Positions 9,109 to 17,407 of a stretch of 45,496 nucleotides of DNA are shown here, in pieces. Numbering within the stretch: the first letter of the stretch is position 1; each line of letters opens with the position of its first letter. The stretch comes from Armatimonadota bacterium (GTDB lineage Bacteria > Armatimonadota > Fimbriimonadia > Fimbriimonadales > Fimbriimonadaceae). Under the pieces are notes generated by a model. The model had not been told where the DNA came from, did no database searches, and was given only the letters and a program-made list of their open reading frames with translations. A program made the translations under genes and the position numbers. The stretch covers positions 1-45,496 of the forward strand of contig JAIOPU010000071.1 in NCBI GenBank assembly GCA_021413725.1, given 5' to 3'.

Positions 9109-9952
9109 ACTCAAGGAGCTCTGGCGGTTTCGTGAGCTTTTGTTCAGCATGGTCGAACGCGAGATTCGCATTCGATATAAGAACAGCTTTTTCGGCTTCT
9201 TCTGGAGTCTGCTGAATCCGCTCGTCACAATCGCGGTGATGACGGTAGTCTTCAAGTTTATTCTTGATAACCCGATGGAGAGCTTTAGCTCTTATATCTT
9301 GGCGGCGTACCTGCCCTACATGTTTTTTCAGCTCGCGATTCTGGATAGCGCGCAATCCGTAATCGCTTCACTGCCGGTTGTGAAAAAGGTCTATTTCCCT
9401 CGGGAGATTTTGCCGTTGGCATCTTTGATCAGTAATTTCATTCACCTGCTATTGGCGCTGATGGTGTTTTTTGTCTATCGCCTTGTGCTATGGGCGATCT
9501 TTCGAGGTCCGGCGCCGTTCACGTCTTCAATTCTGCTATTGCCGATTGTCCTCCTTATTCAGCTTGCCCTCACGGTTGGCGTTGGCTTTATCGTTTCTGC
9601 CTTGAACACGTTCTATGAGGACGTGAAATACATCACGGCGGTGGTGCTTTATCTCCTGTTCTTCGTTTGCCCGATCATGTATTTTAGCGAAACGGTGGCG
9701 GCGGCGAGCATTGTTAAGAAATATCCGTGGATCTACGCGGCTTACCATTTGAATCCGATTGCGATGCTTTGCACTGCTTATCGAAATGTCTTGGTGCCTT
9801 CGCGTCCGGTTTACGTGAAGGGGGCTTATGTGGATCCGATTCCGTTGGATTGGGGGATGTTGGGTTTTACGGGGGTTCTTTCTTTGGTTGTTTTGGTCGG
9901 CGGTTACGCGATGTTTAACCGGATGAAGTGGAGGTTTGTCGAGCGGCCATGA
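9098..9952 (+). CDS. ABC-2 type permease, polysaccharide/O-antigen or teichoic-acid export type (Wzm/TagG-like)
   Basis: Integral membrane subunit of 284 residues with about six membrane segments. The amphipathic N-terminus ELLFSMVEREIRIRYKNSFFG followed by FFWSLLNPLVTIAVMTVVF is characteristic of Wzm/TagG/RfbA permeases, as is the VKKVYFPREILPLASLISNF loop and the CPIMYF segment before the last helices. It pairs with the downstream ATPase, with which it shares an ATGA stop/start. Together they would export a lipid-linked glycan across the inner membrane. No glycosyltransferases are adjacent, so the substrate is open. Confidence 0.9.
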   Translation: MRTELKELWRFRELLFSMVEREIRIRYKNSFFGFFWSLLNPLVTIAVMTVVFKFILDNPMESFSSYILAAYLPYMFFQLAILDSAQSVIASLPVVKKVYFPREILPLASLISNFIHLLLALMVFFVYRLVLWAIFRGPAPFTSSILLLPIVLLIQLALTVGVGFIVSALNTFYEDVKYITAVVLYLLFFVCPIMYFSETVAAASIVKKYPWIYAAYHLNPIAMLCTAYRNVLVPSRPVYVKGAYVDPIPLDWGMLGFTGVLSLVVLVGGYAMFNRMKWRFVERP

Positions 9953-10680
9953 GTGAGGTTATGATTTCGGTGCAGCACCTCCGCAAGGAGTTTCAGTTGA
10001 GCCATAGTGGCGCTTCTTCGCTGAAAACCATGCTGCTTTGGTGGAAGAAGCGGTCGATAGAGCAATTTGTGGCTCTGGAGGACGTTTCATTTGAGGTTCG
10101 GCGGGGGGAAAGCGTGGCCTTGGTAGGGCGGAATGGGGCGGGGAAGAGTACGCTTTTGAGCCTTATGGCGCGGGTTTACAAGCCGACCTCGGGGACTGTG
10201 ACCGTCAATGCTCGGGTTGCACCCTTGCTTGAGCTTGGGGCGGGGTTTCACCCTGATTTAACGGGACTTGAAAATATTCTGTTTAATGGCGTAATTCTGG
10301 GCTTGACTCGGGCTCAGGTGCGGGAGCGCACGCCTGATATTATTGCCTTTGCCGAGCTCGAACACCATATTGACGCCCCGGTTCGCACTTATTCTTCGGG
10401 GATGCTGGCTCGTCTCGGTTTTAGCATTGCCGTTCATGTTGATGCCGAAATTTTGGTCGTTGACGAAGTCCTTGCGGTCGGAGACTTTGCTTTTGAGCAG
10501 AAGTGCTATTCCCGACTGGAGGAATTCCGCGCCGAAGGAGGCACGATCTTCTCCGTCTCGCACAACCCTGCCGCCGTGAAGCGAGTCGCCGAGCGTTGCA
10601 TTTGGCTCAAGCGGGGCGTAGTGATAGCGGACGGTCCTGTTTCTGAGGTTTTGCCTCGTTATCAAGCTGATCAAGACTAA
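9949..10680 (+). CDS. ABC transporter ATP-binding protein, polysaccharide export (Wzt/TagH-like)
   Basis: ATPase partner of the preceding permease. Start is the ATG at 9949 (MSEVMISVQHLRKEF), overlapping the permease stop by the ATGA pattern; an upstream GTG at 9928 is less likely. Family features: the SSLKTMLLWWKKRSIEQFVALEDVSFEV insert before Walker A, typical for Wzt/TagH, Walker A GRNGAGKST, the ARVAPLLELGAGFHPDLTGLENI block, signature YSSGMLARLGFSIAV and Walker B ILVVDEVLAVGD. It ends shortly after the catalytic domain (243 residues), so it lacks the C-terminal carbohydrate-binding domain found in long Wzt proteins. Converges on the HEAT-like gene 30 bases downstream. Confidence 0.92.
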   Translation: MSEVMISVQHLRKEFQLSHSGASSLKTMLLWWKKRSIEQFVALEDVSFEVRRGESVALVGRNGAGKSTLLSLMARVYKPTSGTVTVNARVAPLLELGAGFHPDLTGLENILFNGVILGLTRAQVRERTPDIIAFAELEHHIDAPVRTYSSGMLARLGFSIAVHVDAEILVVDEVLAVGDFAFEQKCYSRLEEFRAEGGTIFSVSHNPAAVKRVAERCIWLKRGVVIADGPVSEVLPRYQADQD

Positions 10681-10710
10681 AGACTGGAGGAACCTTTGGA
10701 CTCCATGCAG

Positions 10711-11691
10711 TCAGAGTTCTTCCGGGAACACGACGTCACTGACGTGATCTGACTCTCCGGATATGACATCCCGGAGCATGGCTTGGGCGTAGTTTCTGAG
10801 GAGTTCTTCGGGGTCGGATTTGGATACTGACTCCAGGGCGTGGACGATGAGTTCTTGTTGCTCAGGCATCCACTCGGCGAGGTGGAAGGAGGCGTGGATG
10901 GCGCTTCGGCGTCCGTGCTTGGAGGGGGCTTGGAGGCAGTTGAGGACGGCGCCAGCGCTTTCTTCGGTGCAGATGTGGCCGCCGAGGACGACACCCGCTT
11001 TGTAGATCGTTCTACCCCAATCGTCGGTGGAATTATAGATGAGCTGCCGTATGGCCTCGATGGCGGGGGCTTGGGCCTCGGGGGTGGGGCAGTAGCTCGG
11101 GAGGTCCTCAAAAAGATCCAGGACGCACCATTGCGCATGGCGACGATAAGGGTGCTTGTCGTCGGCGAGAATGGCGATGAGTGTTGGGGCGAAAAGCGCG
11201 AGGCTGGCGTGAGTTTCGATTTCCACACACGCATCGTGGGAGATATCTCGATCCTCGGAATAGAGAAGCCGGATCAGGTTTGCAGGGCTGAGGTCACTAA
11301 TGCGCCCTTCGTAACGTTTCTTGCTCCCGATGAGTCGAGCAATTTCTCGCTGGCGGTAGAAGAACGGTTCTGCGCTTTGCTTGAGCTTGGCGGGGAGTTT
11401 GTCTTCGGTTTCGGTTTTGGCCTCATTCCAGAGCTTCTCAACCCGTCCAAATAGTCCGTGAGGAGTTCGCGCAATTTGGAAAGGGAACAGCTGCCCCTCA
11501 ATTTCCAGAGTCCCGCCTGGTTGCCATTCATTGGCCTGGACATGAAAATCACTGCTGATAGAATGCGGCGGCCACACGAACGGAATCCGGGGCCGCGGTC
11601 TTACTAGCGGCCCGGATGGGGTTCCGTTCAGCCAAGTAAGGGTTGCGCTTAGCAACTCAAAGGCTGACATTTCGTGGGTATCAGTAGGCAT
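10711..11691 (-). CDS. HEAT-like repeat protein, hypothetical
   Basis: A 326-residue protein without a signal peptide. The first ~100 residues are Pro-rich with a beta-like part (FHVQANEWQPGGTLEIEGQLFPFQI). From ~residue 150 on there are helical pairs with HEAT-like character: LFAPTLIAILADDKHPYRRHAQWCVLDLFEDL, IEAIRQLIYNSTDDWGRTIYKAGVVLGG, GRRSAIHASFHLAEWM. HEAT arrays bind proteins; no enzymatic motif is visible. It starts 7 bases after the metalloprotease stop on the same strand and is probably co-transcribed with it. The opposite strand has a long open frame (10840-11454) that I treat as a shadow. Confidence 0.65.
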   Translation of the reverse strand: MPTDTHEMSAFELLSATLTWLNGTPSGPLVRPRPRIPFVWPPHSISSDFHVQANEWQPGGTLEIEGQLFPFQIARTPHGLFGRVEKLWNEAKTETEDKLPAKLKQSAEPFFYRQREIARLIGSKKRYEGRISDLSPANLIRLLYSEDRDISHDACVEIETHASLALFAPTLIAILADDKHPYRRHAQWCVLDLFEDLPSYCPTPEAQAPAIEAIRQLIYNSTDDWGRTIYKAGVVLGGHICTEESAGAVLNCLQAPSKHGRRSAIHASFHLAEWMPEQQELIVHALESVSKSDPEELLRNYAQAMLRDVISGESDHVSDVVFPEEL

Positions 11692-11698
11692 CTTAAGA

Positions 11699-14527
11699 TC
11701 AAGGTTTTCCTAGAAGGGAGCGCAGGTCGAGTCCTGCTCCCCCACCGCCGCCGCCTGGGATACCTTCCACGCGTTGGCGCTTGGTGAATCGGTCGATCTC
11801 TGCGGCAAGTGTCGAGACGTGCGACCGGCTTACCGCATTTGTGTTCGCCTTTGCATAGCTGGTGCAAAGCGAGCGAATGGCGACGAGGCATTGATTCGCT
11901 ATCTGACGGCTATCTTCATTGACGCCCCCGGACATAGAGCCGGCCTGGTCAATCAGGTTGTCCACCAAGTAACGTTGAAGATCACGTCGCAAGGGCGAGA
12001 TACTCGTTCCGTTACTGATCTCAGCGGTGATGTTCGCGACGATCTTGCCGTAGTGTTCGTCGAGCATGTACGTTCCCGGTTTTTCTTTGAGCTTGAACGC
12101 ATTCTCTGAGATGTTGTCGAGCCGGGACGCACCCATGAGTGCGCTGAGCATCATCATTTGCTGGCTAGAAACCAGGCTACGTATCGGGGCTGTCCAACCG
12201 CTACTTGTGCCCGTGTCGTAATCATTCCCCATCGAGTTCAGAACGCTCTCAGGAAAGTCGAAAGCTTTGGCGTTGAAGCAACTGGTAAGAATCAAGTTCA
12301 ACGCTTGGCGTTGCTGATCGGCATCCACCGGTCGGAGGTTTGCGCTTTCGCCCGAGTCGCCCTTGAAGGTTCGATTGCCGTTGATTCCACCAATGAACCG
12401 AGCCGCACTCATTCCGTCCCGGAATTTTCGCCCGATGAGTCCCACGATAATCCTGTTTCGCTTGGCGTAACTCTCGCCCGGAGCCGGGTAGTTAGCCAGC
12501 ACGTAGGCAAGAGTTTTGGCGGCGACTTTGCTTTCTGCGGTCAAATAGTTAAGGGGATCGCGCGCTCCATCGAAGCGGACCACTCGCGGATCGTCGCCAT
12601 CGGCGTCTTCGTCGGTCATGAACTCAAGCCCGCGCTTTCCGCCTTGACTGGCGATTTGTGAGAGCGCGAACTTCTCTCCTTCGGGAGTGTCTGCCTTGAC
12701 ATCGGTGTAGCCGTACCGAATCGCGTGGATGTCATAGGGGCCAACCGTACTGTTGAAGAATACTCCGGAGCCCTTCAAGACGGCCATGGCATTGATATCT
12801 GTGTAGTCCATCACGCTCGCGGAGAAGCCTTGCTCCGCGACTAAAGCGTCGTTAGCGAGTTCTGCGGTCGTCAAGTTAGCGCTCGCCACGAAGTTGTGGC
12901 GAAGACCCATACAATGACCAATCTCATGAGCGGTCACGTCGGTGACGTACTGGTCCACCAGTTCTTTCTTGGTGATTTTCGTGTTTCCACCTGCCTTGAG
13001 GCTGATAAAGTCCATTTGGAGTCTCTTGCCACGTTCAGCGGCAAAATGGCACTCTTCTTTGGACCAGCCCGATTTGTCAAGGATGGCCCCAAGCAGGGCT
13101 TGGGGCGCGCTGTAGTTCGGGTTGAACATTGCATTCATCGCAATGGAACTTGAACGCGGATCAGTATTGCTGTGAATGAGCGCTTGCTTCGAAAGAGCTC
13201 TCGCAGTCTGGGCGCTCGGCACTACAAGTTGCTCGAACTCTTGCTGTCCTGCAAAAACGAATGTAGCATCAAAATTCACAGCTGAATTAAGAATCTCGCC
13301 GGTGAAAGGGTCGATGCGCGGAAGGGCAATGGCTCCGTCATAGCCATTCGTTACCGACCAGCGATAGACGTTGTATCGACCGTCAGCGTGGTCGTAATCG
13401 GGGTCGTTGGGGACGTCTTGGACTCGTACGGCGTTCTTGTAGCCAAGCTTTTCAAAAGCTTTGTTCCAAAGTAATATTCCTTTCTTGGCGGCTTCTCGGT
13501 ATTCCTTGGGGACGGAATTGTCTACCGTCCACAGGATAGGCTTCACCGGTTCACTCATGGCGGCGGCAGAGTCCTTCTTCTTGAGATTCCAACGTGTGAC
13601 ATATCGTGTGGTTCGGTCTGCCTTTAAATAGCGATTAAAGTTTGTGAAATCTTGCGTGAAGTAGCCAACTCGGGGGTCAGCGATTCTGGGTTTGTAATCC
13701 GATTCGGGGCGGAAGTACATGTTGTAGCTGATCTTAAAGTTGACGCTTCGCTTGTCTTCCAAGTTGTTATTGCCGCCCATCATGGCCGCGAGCATTGCGG
13801 CAAAGCCAGTGGCTGGTGCTTGGGTGGACGTGTAATACATATCCATCCGCAGCGTCGTGTTGGTCGGGAACCCTTTAACTTTGTCGACTCCGGTCTTCTC
13901 TCGATCGGGGACCAAGGGCACCCCGCCTAACGCAGTAAGAGTTTGGCTGAGATTTAGAAGTTCACCAGAGAAAAGGTTGGTGGCGTTGATTAGATAGACC
14001 TTCTTTTCGGGATTGTATTGCTCGATTCGCATGTCAGCGAGATAGGCTTTGGGGAAACTGCGCGAAATTGCCTCGGCTAGTGAGTCGTTCTTGTCCCAAC
14101 GGAATTTTGTGTTGGGGCGGGTGAGCCAGACACGCTCATCGCCTTTCTTCTCGATGGCGTAGGTGTCGATTGCCCCCCATGCATCCCATGATGGGGACTG
14201 AATAGGCAATCCCTGTTGGACGTTTGTGGACCAACCGGTATTGAACGCGGCTTGGATCATGAATAGCTTGCCAAAATTTGCCTCTGGCAGTTCCAGCAGG
14301 ATATCCTTCTTGCGGAGGTAAAGCGTGAAGGCACCCTCGTACTTCGGAAGGTCTTTAATCGCCTTTTCGTACTCGACGGCTTTTTGGTCTCGTTTGGGTT
14401 CGTCTTTCTTCGGTTCTTCCTTTTTGGGTTCCTCTTTGTGAGCCTCTTGGCTGTACGCAGGGAGTGCGGTTCCGAGAGCAAAAACGGCAAGAAGTGCGGC
14501 TGAAAAAAGTTTTTGGCGTCCGATCAT
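11699..14527 (-). CDS. secreted zinc-dependent metalloprotease, DUF5117/DUF4953 type
   Basis: A 942-residue exported protein with a signal peptide (LFSAALLAVFALGTALPAYS) and a charged Glu-Pro-Lys linker just after it. The metzincin zinc site HEIGHCMGLRH starts at residue 534, with the family context VTDVTAHEIGHCMGLRHNF and, downstream, the SVMDYTD Met-turn. N-terminal regions match the DUF5117-like part (AFNTGWSTNVQQGLP, STQAPATGF) and the C-terminal part matches DUF4953. The protein probably degrades peptides outside the cytoplasm; the substrate is not known. A CGAGGAA Shine-Dalgarno precedes the ATG. Divergent from the PafA-like gene (87 bases between starts) and followed by the HEAT-like gene. 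Confidence 0.9.
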   Translation of the reverse strand: MIGRQKLFSAALLAVFALGTALPAYSQEAHKEEPKKEEPKKDEPKRDQKAVEYEKAIKDLPKYEGAFTLYLRKKDILLELPEANFGKLFMIQAAFNTGWSTNVQQGLPIQSPSWDAWGAIDTYAIEKKGDERVWLTRPNTKFRWDKNDSLAEAISRSFPKAYLADMRIEQYNPEKKVYLINATNLFSGELLNLSQTLTALGGVPLVPDREKTGVDKVKGFPTNTTLRMDMYYTSTQAPATGFAAMLAAMMGGNNNLEDKRSVNFKISYNMYFRPESDYKPRIADPRVGYFTQDFTNFNRYLKADRTTRYVTRWNLKKKDSAAAMSEPVKPILWTVDNSVPKEYREAAKKGILLWNKAFEKLGYKNAVRVQDVPNDPDYDHADGRYNVYRWSVTNGYDGAIALPRIDPFTGEILNSAVNFDATFVFAGQQEFEQLVVPSAQTARALSKQALIHSNTDPRSSSIAMNAMFNPNYSAPQALLGAILDKSGWSKEECHFAAERGKRLQMDFISLKAGGNTKITKKELVDQYVTDVTAHEIGHCMGLRHNFVASANLTTAELANDALVAEQGFSASVMDYTDINAMAVLKGSGVFFNSTVGPYDIHAIRYGYTDVKADTPEGEKFALSQIASQGGKRGLEFMTDEDADGDDPRVVRFDGARDPLNYLTAESKVAAKTLAYVLANYPAPGESYAKRNRIIVGLIGRKFRDGMSAARFIGGINGNRTFKGDSGESANLRPVDADQQRQALNLILTSCFNAKAFDFPESVLNSMGNDYDTGTSSGWTAPIRSLVSSQQMMMLSALMGASRLDNISENAFKLKEKPGTYMLDEHYGKIVANITAEISNGTSISPLRRDLQRYLVDNLIDQAGSMSGGVNEDSRQIANQCLVAIRSLCTSYAKANTNAVSRSHVSTLAAEIDRFTKRQRVEGIPGGGGGGAGLDLRSLLGKP

Positions 14528-14614
14528 AAAATTCCTCGTAGTAATGACTCTGCGAGGTTACCCAATGATGCACAATTTGGCTACCGCCCCGGGCGTAAAA
14601 TCGTAGGAACTGGC

Positions 14615-16087
14615 ATGGCATCACTTTCAGATCGAATCATTGGCGTTGAAACGGAATTTGGATGCTTGGTCCAAGACGAGAGCATCGGGACCTCCGAGCA
14701 GGCGGTCGAACAAATAAAAATCGCGGTTTTTTATGATCTGAAACTCGGTGCAATTGACATGCACGCTCGAGATGAAGTTTTTGAGCCAGCACGGTCCGGG
14801 GGGTTCTTGATCAACGGTGCTCGGTTGTATATTGATGCCGTCGGATCCCATTTGGAGTATGCAACGGCAGAAACTCGGAACCTGAGAGATTTGGTAGCTC
14901 AGGATCGAGCCGGGCAGAGCATCATCGTCAGGGCGATTGAAGAGGCTGGGCTGAAGGGCCAGGTTCGGATGTACAACAATTCCGTGGACCACTTCGGCGG
15001 TCACACATTTGGTTGCCATGAGAACTACCTTGCTCGGATTGATGATGAGTTTTTCGCCACTCGCGCTGAATACGTTTACGGTTTTCTTGTGACTCGCCAG
15101 ATTTTTGCGGGCGTTGGTCGAGTGGGTGGGCATGTGCTCTCGACGAACCATCGCCGCCCAACATATGAAGAAGTCTCCGAGAACCCTATTGACTACATTT
15201 GGGTGAACTCGATTTATCACGTCGCGCCCGATAGCACGGTGAAGTTTCAACTGAGCCAGCGAGCAGACCATATTTTAAAGACCATCGCGAGTCGCGTTCG
15301 TTTTAACCGCGCATTGATTAACCCAAAGTGGGAGCATTACTACTCTCACGAGGAGTTGCAGCGGTTGCACATTTTGTTTGGAGAGTCCAATCAGAATGAG
15401 TACGCTTACGCACTCAAGGTTGGGACGACACACTTAGTTTTGCGGCTTTCGGAGGATGGTTTGCTCGGAGACGAGCACTTGCTGGCGAGTCCGATTTGGA
15501 CTCTTCGGGAAGTAAGCCGAGACGAAACTTACGAGTGGCCAGTTATGCTCGAGGATGGCTCGATTATTTGCGCCACAGATTTCCAACGAAGATATCTCGC
15601 GCTGGCCGAGAAACACTACCGAGGCCAGGACGACCAGACGGATTGGGTCCTTGCGCAATGGGCTTCGATTCTGGATGACTTAGAAAGGGACCCATTGTCG
15701 CTCGGGGACAGACTTGATTGGGTGGCGAAGAGGAATATGATTTCTGGCTTTGTCGAGTCCGAAGGGCTGGATTGGCAGGACGATGTCTTGCACTCGCTTG
15801 ATTTGGAATACCACAACATTGATCCGAGCGAGTCCTTATACCACGCTATTCAGCCCACCCAAAGATACATCGACGACATGCAAATCCTTGACGCGATGAC
15901 AGAACCCCCCGTTGATACGCGCGCCTTTGGTAGGAGCAAATTGGTGCGGCAGGCCATGGAGAAGAAAGGAGCTAAATTCTATGTGTTTGACTGGAGCGCG
16001 GCGGCGATCGGTCGAAATGAGTACTTTGATTTGAGCGACCCCTACAACCCCTACGAGAATCCGGTTGGACAATACTATAAATCTTAA
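14615..16087 (+). CDS. pafA: PafA/Dop family carboxylate-amine ligase (Pup/UBact ligase homologue)
   Basis: The PafA/Dop family attaches (PafA) or deamidates/removes (Dop) the small protein Pup, or UBact in Gram-negative phyla, to mark proteins for the bacterial proteasome. The 490-residue product shows GVETEFG (E12, E14 for Mg-ATP), NGARLYID with D74 at the catalytic aspartate position, EYATAE, GCHENYL, QLSQRADHI, LKVGTTHLVL and TEPPVDTRA. The GVETEFG and EYATAE details favour ligase over Dop. Two oddities: one extra residue after the aspartate and Leu instead of Pro in the usual SHPEY. Start ATG at 14615 precedes MASLSDRIIG; a longer frame to 14513 has no support. No Pup/UBact, Dop or proteasome subunit gene is seen in the window. 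A strong terminator follows. Confidence 0.85.
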   Translation: MASLSDRIIGVETEFGCLVQDESIGTSEQAVEQIKIAVFYDLKLGAIDMHARDEVFEPARSGGFLINGARLYIDAVGSHLEYATAETRNLRDLVAQDRAGQSIIVRAIEEAGLKGQVRMYNNSVDHFGGHTFGCHENYLARIDDEFFATRAEYVYGFLVTRQIFAGVGRVGGHVLSTNHRRPTYEEVSENPIDYIWVNSIYHVAPDSTVKFQLSQRADHILKTIASRVRFNRALINPKWEHYYSHEELQRLHILFGESNQNEYAYALKVGTTHLVLRLSEDGLLGDEHLLASPIWTLREVSRDETYEWPVMLEDGSIICATDFQRRYLALAEKHYRGQDDQTDWVLAQWASILDDLERDPLSLGDRLDWVAKRNMISGFVESEGLDWQDDVLHSLDLEYHNIDPSESLYHAIQPTQRYIDDMQILDAMTEPPVDTRAFGRSKLVRQAMEKKGAKFYVFDWSAAAIGRNEYFDLSDPYNPYENPVGQYYKS

Positions 16088-16168
16088 CCAAAATTGTCAA
16101 TCTCCATGGAACATTGAAGCGTGGGGTGCGCTCTAACAACTGAACCAACTTGTTCATCTCCTTTCTCA

Positions 16169-16197
16169 AAAAGCCGACTCCAACGTCGGCTTTTTTG
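16169..16197 (+). terminator. rho-independent terminator after the PafA-like gene
   Basis: Perfect 8-bp stem AAGCCGAC (16171-16178) / GTCGGCTT (16185-16192) with a 6-base loop, preceded by A residues and followed by a run of T (16191-16196). It sits 83 bases after the stop. Because of the A-run on the left it could also work in the other direction. Confidence 0.9.
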
Positions 16198-16257
16198 ATT
16201 TTCGGGGGCAAAGCTAGAGTTTGGCGCAGGTAAGCCGATAATGATAGTGAGGAAATC

Positions 16258-17043
16258 ATGACTTCATTACTTGTTGCCTTCGCCATAACCGTTACTCTCG
16301 ATGACCACCACGGCAAGTCTGCGCCAGTTGCAAAACCTGCGCCGACTGTCAGCGGAGCTAAGAAGTCGCTCGGGAACGGGTCTTCGATCAGAGTTTATGC
16401 CCCAGAACCGGAGATGACGGTTGCGCTGGCGGTGGAAAAGTTGAAGGAAGGCAATGCTCGATTTGCGAAGCGCAAAACTCAGAATCCGCACAGGGATACC
16501 GGCCGCCTTGCTGAAGTTGCCAAAAGCCAAGCTCCTTTTGCGGCTGTTTTAGGCTGTGCGGATTCCAGACTTTCGCCTGAGCTGATTTTTGACCAAGGAT
16601 TTGGCGATCTTTTCGTCGTTCGAGTGGCTGGAAATGTGGTGGATCTATTCGGGACGGCTTCCATGGAGTATTGCGTTGAGCATTTGGGAGCGAAGGTGAT
16701 TATTGTGTTGGGGCACGAGCGATGCGGCGCGGTGAAGGCCGCGTGCGACACCTTTGCCTCTCGAAGCGAGACCACTGTGGCCTCCATGGACACAGAAGGG
16801 CATGCCGCAATGGCGACTTCGATTCCAAGTTTGATTGAGCACATTATGCCGAGCGTTAATCGGGCAGCCACGACTAAGCCATTTTCACTCATTGACACCG
16901 CGATAGCCTTTAACGCACAGGACTCTAAGAAGCAACTCCTGTCTGGTTCGCCGATGATTAAGGCGATGGTGGCCAAGGGAGAGCTTAAGGTTCTGAGCGG
17001 GGTTTATGATTTGGACACTGGGTTAGTCAAGCTATTGGACTAA
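16258..17043 (+). CDS. beta-class carbonic anhydrase, predicted exported
   Basis: Zinc enzyme for reversible CO2 hydration, 261 residues. The beta-class metal and catalytic residues are present: C100, D102, R104 in CADSR and H153, C156 in GHERCGAVKAA, with VRVAGNVV and MEYCVEHLGAKVIIVLGH between. The first ~16 residues (MTSLLVAFAITVTLDD) look like a short signal peptide and a ~35-residue Pro/Ala/Lys linker follows, so export to the periplasm is inferred; most beta enzymes are cytoplasmic. A GTGAGGA Shine-Dalgarno precedes the ATG. The 3' end overlaps the convergent VOC gene by 12 bases. Confidence 0.9.
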   Translation: MTSLLVAFAITVTLDDHHGKSAPVAKPAPTVSGAKKSLGNGSSIRVYAPEPEMTVALAVEKLKEGNARFAKRKTQNPHRDTGRLAEVAKSQAPFAAVLGCADSRLSPELIFDQGFGDLFVVRVAGNVVDLFGTASMEYCVEHLGAKVIIVLGHERCGAVKAACDTFASRSETTVASMDTEGHAAMATSIPSLIEHIMPSVNRAATTKPFSLIDTAIAFNAQDSKKQLLSGSPMIKAMVAKGELKVLSGVYDLDTGLVKLLD

Positions 17044-17358
17044 GTTGAGGTTCACTCGAATTCCGTCGGACTGAATCATGAATTTTTCACCGACTCGGTC
17101 GGTAGTCTCGGCGTCTAATGCGAAGTGGTTTGCTTCGAGAAGCCTTTGGGCGGCTTCGGGGTCATTGGTATCCACAGAAAATGCGATGTCGCGGGTTCCG
17201 TCCTCGACAAGGTAGAGCCGGAACGGGCCAGCCGTAAGCTCGATCCAGTCTTCTTTTTGGTCGGTAATTTCTGCCTCAAATGCGCGGCAAAAGTCGCTCG
17301 CGGTTTGCTTCATGTCCGCGACTCCGATGGCTATGCAATTATTGAAGGGAAGCCTCAT
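17032..17358 (-). CDS. VOC/glyoxalase-fold protein
   Basis: A single-module vicinal-oxygen-chelate protein of 108 residues: NNCIAIGVADMKQTASDFCRAFEAEI opening strand-helix, then DWIELTAGPFRLYLVEDGTRDIAFSVDTNDPEAAQRLLEA, ending in a GEKFMIQSDGIRVNLNLV strand. Such half-size proteins dimerise; members act as lyases, dioxygenases or binding proteins, and no specific metal ligand set can be named here. Start ATG at 17358 is chosen because a CATAAT box sits 6 nt upstream and the fold begins there; the frame stays open to 17451 but that stretch crosses the divergent gene start. Confidence 0.8.
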   Translation of the reverse strand: MRLPFNNCIAIGVADMKQTASDFCRAFEAEITDQKEDWIELTAGPFRLYLVEDGTRDIAFSVDTNDPEAAQRLLEANHFALDAETTDRVGEKFMIQSDGIRVNLNLVQ

Positions 17359-17370
17359 TCTATAATTATG
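17359..17370 (-). promoter_or_regulatory. leaderless promoter (-10 CATAAT) of the VOC gene
   Basis: On the minus strand CATAAT (17365-17370) ends 6 nt before the ATG at 17358. No Shine-Dalgarno intervenes. Confidence 0.5.
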
Positions 17371-17393
17371 CAACCGTGCGCCATCGCAATTGG

Positions 17394-17407
17394 TAGAATG
17401 CTCATAG
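17394..17407 (+). promoter_or_regulatory. leaderless promoter (-10 TAGAAT) of the 17408 membrane-protein gene
   Basis: TAGAAT at 17394-17399 ends 8 nt before the ATG at 17408. Together with the VOC promoter it forms a compact divergent pair, the two start codons being 49 bases apart. Confidence 0.45.

Noticed and set aside
10840-11454. Long plus-strand open frame opposite the HEAT-like gene
   Set aside because: Gly/Val-rich low-complexity translation with no ribosome-binding site; the opposite strand has a coherent helical protein in register with its neighbour.
14528-14614. Pup/UBact-like small gene upstream of the PafA homologue
   Set aside because: Only a 20-codon frame (from 14544) exists there; it lacks the Gln/Glu end and helical content of Pup or UBact. 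The gap after the gene (16088-16257) has none either.
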